Shown here: piece after piece, positions 62,438 to 64,000 of the stretch
Layout: each line of letters starts with the position of its first letter
Position numbering within the stretch: position 1 is the stretch's first letter
Origin: Saccharopolyspora hirsuta
GTDB lineage: Bacteria; Actinomycetota; Actinomycetes; Mycobacteriales; Pseudonocardiaceae
Direction: 5' to 3'
Assembly: GCF_008630535.1 (NCBI RefSeq)
Contig: NZ_VWPH01000006.1
Span: forward strand, 62,001 to 126,000
Length of the DNA stretch: 64,000 nt
Position numbers and translations under genes: made by a program
Notes under the pieces: model-generated
Database searches by the model: none
What the model was told of the DNA's origin: nothing
What the model saw: the letters and a program-made list of their open reading frames with translations, nothing else

Positions 62438-63414
62438 CTGCATTCTCCAAGCGCGACCCGCTCAAGATCGGCATCGGCGGCCTGCTGGTGCTGGTGCTGA
62501 TGTTCGTGCTCGCGATGAACTTCGAGCGGCTGCCGCTGGTCGGCGGCACCACCTACACCGCGCAGTTCACCGAGGCGGCCGGGCTGCGGCCGGACAACGA
62601 GGTGCGCATCGCCGGGGTGAAGGTCGGCTCGGTCTCCGACGTGGAGCTGGAGGACGGCCACGTGCTGGTCAGCTTCCGGGTCGACGACGCCTGGATCGGC
62701 GACCACACCACCGCCGCGATCAAGATCAAGACGCTGCTCGGGCAGAAGTACCTGGCGCTGGACCCGCAGGGCGGCCAGGAGATGGACCCGTCCGAGCCGA
62801 TCCCGCTGCAGCGCACCATGTCGCCCTACGACGTGATCAACGCCTTCAGCGACCTTTCGTCCACTGTGGACAAGGTGGACACCAAGCAGCTCGCGGACAG
62901 CTTCCGGGCGATGTCGGAGACCTTCTCCGGCACCCCGGACGAGGTCGGCGGCGCGCTGGACGGGCTGTCCCGGCTGTCGCAGACCATCTCCTCCCGCGAC
63001 GAGCAGCTGGAGCACCTGCTGAACAACACCTCGCAGGTCTCCCGGACCATCGCCGACCGCAACGCCGACTTCGAGAAGCTGCTCGCCGACGGCAACCTGC
63101 TGCTGGAGGAGATCCGGGCGCGGCGGGACTCGATCAGCGCCCTGCTGGAGGGCACCCGCCAGCTGTCCCAGCAGCTGACCGGCCTGGTCGACGACAACGC
63201 CGCGCAGATCGGCCCGGCCCTGCAGCAGCTGGACCGGGTCACCAAGATGCTGCAGCGCAACCAGGACAACCTGAACCGGAGCCTGGAGATGTTCGCGCCG
63301 TTCACCCGCCTGTTCTCCAACGTCGTGGGCAACGGCCGGTGGTTCGACAGCTACGTCTGCGGTCTGCTGCCGCCCGCCGTCGGTCCGATCAACCAGAAGG
63401 GCTGCCAGCCATGA
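62434..63414 (+). CDS. mceC: MCE-family protein, third Mce subunit (MceC)
   Basis: 326 residues: anchor (IGIGGLLVLVLMFVLAMNFERLPLV), MCE domain (FTEAAGLRPDNEVRIAGVKVGSVSDV ... LLGQKYLALDPQG) and helical region (about 130-290) with regular Leu/Gln spacing. The ATG at 62434 overlaps the mceB stop; an in-frame GTG three codons upstream is less likely. Overlaps mceD by ATGA. Confidence 0.92.
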   Translation: MTAFSKRDPLKIGIGGLLVLVLMFVLAMNFERLPLVGGTTYTAQFTEAAGLRPDNEVRIAGVKVGSVSDVELEDGHVLVSFRVDDAWIGDHTTAAIKIKTLLGQKYLALDPQGGQEMDPSEPIPLQRTMSPYDVINAFSDLSSTVDKVDTKQLADSFRAMSETFSGTPDEVGGALDGLSRLSQTISSRDEQLEHLLNNTSQVSRTIADRNADFEKLLADGNLLLEEIRARRDSISALLEGTRQLSQQLTGLVDDNAAQIGPALQQLDRVTKMLQRNQDNLNRSLEMFAPFTRLFSNVVGNGRWFDSYVCGLLPPAVGPINQKGCQP

Positions 63415-64000
63415 CCAGCGCACGCCCCTCGCCCGTCCGGATCCTGTCGATCGCGGTGGTGCTGGTGCTCGCCGCGACCGCCGCCGTCTGGTGGCTGTTC
63501 TTCGGCGCCGCCGAGCGCAAGGTCACCGCCTACTTCAACGCCGCGGTCGGCATCTACCCCGGCGGCGACGTCCGCGTCCTCGGCGTCCCGGTGGGCACCG
63601 TCGACGAGGTCGTCCCGCAGGGGAAGCTGGTGCGGGTCGTGATGAGCGTGGACCGCGACGTCGAGGTGCCCGCCGACGCGGGCGCGGTCGCCGTCGCGCC
63701 GAGCGTGGTCAGCGACCGGTACGTGCAGCTGACCCCGGTCTACCGCGGCGGGCCGACGCTCGAGGACGGCGCGGTGATCCCGAAGGAGCGCACCGCCACC
63801 CCGGTCGAGCTGGACTCGATCTACCGCAGCCTCAACGACCTGGCCAGCGCGCTCGGCCCGACCGGCGCCAACGCCGACGGCGCGCTGACCGACCTGCTCA
63901 ACACCGGTGCGGCCAACCTGCAGGGCAACGGGCAGGCGCTGTCGGACACCATCCGCAACCTCGGCGAGGCCGGGACCACGCTGTCCGGCAACAGCGAGCA
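63411..64000 (+). CDS. mceD: MCE-family protein, fourth Mce subunit (MceD), cut by window end
   Basis: About 196 residues are visible and the frame is open at the right edge. It starts with an anchor (LSIAVVLVLAATAAVWWLFF), then the MCE domain (YFNAAVGIYPGGDVRVLGVPVGTVDEV ... SVVSDRYVQLTPVYRGG) and the beginning of the helical region. The ATG overlaps the mceC stop (ATGA). mceE (usually a lipoprotein) and mceF are expected to follow outside the window. Confidence 0.9.
   Translation, partial: MTSARPSPVRILSIAVVLVLAATAAVWWLFFGAAERKVTAYFNAAVGIYPGGDVRVLGVPVGTVDEVVPQGKLVRVVMSVDRDVEVPADAGAVAVAPSVVSDRYVQLTPVYRGGPTLEDGAVIPKERTATPVELDSIYRSLNDLASALGPTGANADGALTDLLNTGAANLQGNGQALSDTIRNLGEAGTTLSGNSE

Overview
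The window is high-GC, gene-dense chromosomal DNA of an actinomycete. Gene order, GTG/TTG starts, probable leaderless promoters and the mix of menaquinone, nuo, hadAB and mce genes fit the Pseudonocardiaceae. A Saccharopolyspora-like genome is my best guess, but this is inference and the species is not determined. There is no phage, CRISPR array or secondary-metabolite cluster. The only intact mobile element is one ISL3-type insertion sequence at 12.5-14.0 kb.

Layout. 0-1 kb: two small unknown genes. 1-9.3 kb: menaquinone genes menA, menE, menB, menD and menF, with a secreted M1 peptidase between menD and menF. 9.3-14 kb: a small membrane protein, a repeat- and palindrome-rich stretch, an orphan paaC, an unknown membrane protein, a 20-bp tandem repeat and the insertion sequence. 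14-18.8 kb: an inositol-phosphatase-like gene, an MgtA-type mannosyltransferase, menG and menJ. 18.9-35.2 kb: a complete 14-gene nuoA-N operon for complex I. 35.2-42.7 kb: a long-chain prenyl diphosphate synthase, a sunset-domain membrane protein, an AsnC regulator divergent from ddaH, a YceI protein, htpX, rmlA and yajQ. 42.8-48 kb: tRNA-Tyr, small genes, a PPOX-type flavoenzyme, an alpha/beta hydrolase and a GAF-(degenerate GGDEF)-EAL membrane protein. 48.1-56.9 kb: tRNA-Thr, tRNA-Met, rpmG, hadA, hadB, an aminotransferase, tRNA-Trp, secE, nusG, rplK, rplA, an unknown membrane protein, then rplJ-rplL with a leader attenuator. 57.1 kb to the end: mkl, yrbEA, yrbEB and mceA-D (mceD runs off the end).

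How the genes fit together. Prenyl synthase, MenF, MenD, MenE, MenB, MenA, MenG and MenJ supply menaquinone, the electron acceptor of the NADH dehydrogenase encoded between menJ and the prenyl synthase gene. HadAB serves long-chain fatty-acid elongation, and the Mkl/YrbE/Mce operon encodes a lipid importer. The order resembles the mycobacterial mgtA-menG-menJ-prenyl synthase-htpX and thrT-metT-rpmG-had-trpT-secE-nusG-rplKA-rplJL-mkl regions.

The most unusual content is not protein. A family of about 200-270 bp intergenic elements occurs six times (about 7.81, 9.92, 10.06, 41.9, 54.08 and 56.6 kb). Each copy or tandem pair is just downstream of a gene and oriented with it. The copies keep short invariant motifs, while their hairpin arms differ in sequence yet still pair, as expected for a structured RNA. 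Two copies sit in a larger module with perfect 30-32 bp palindromes and TTTC-N4-GAAA palindromes; the insertion sequence landed in one such palindrome. In addition, several gaps in the nuo and mce operons are spanned exactly by mini-ORFs that overlap the upstream stop and the downstream start.
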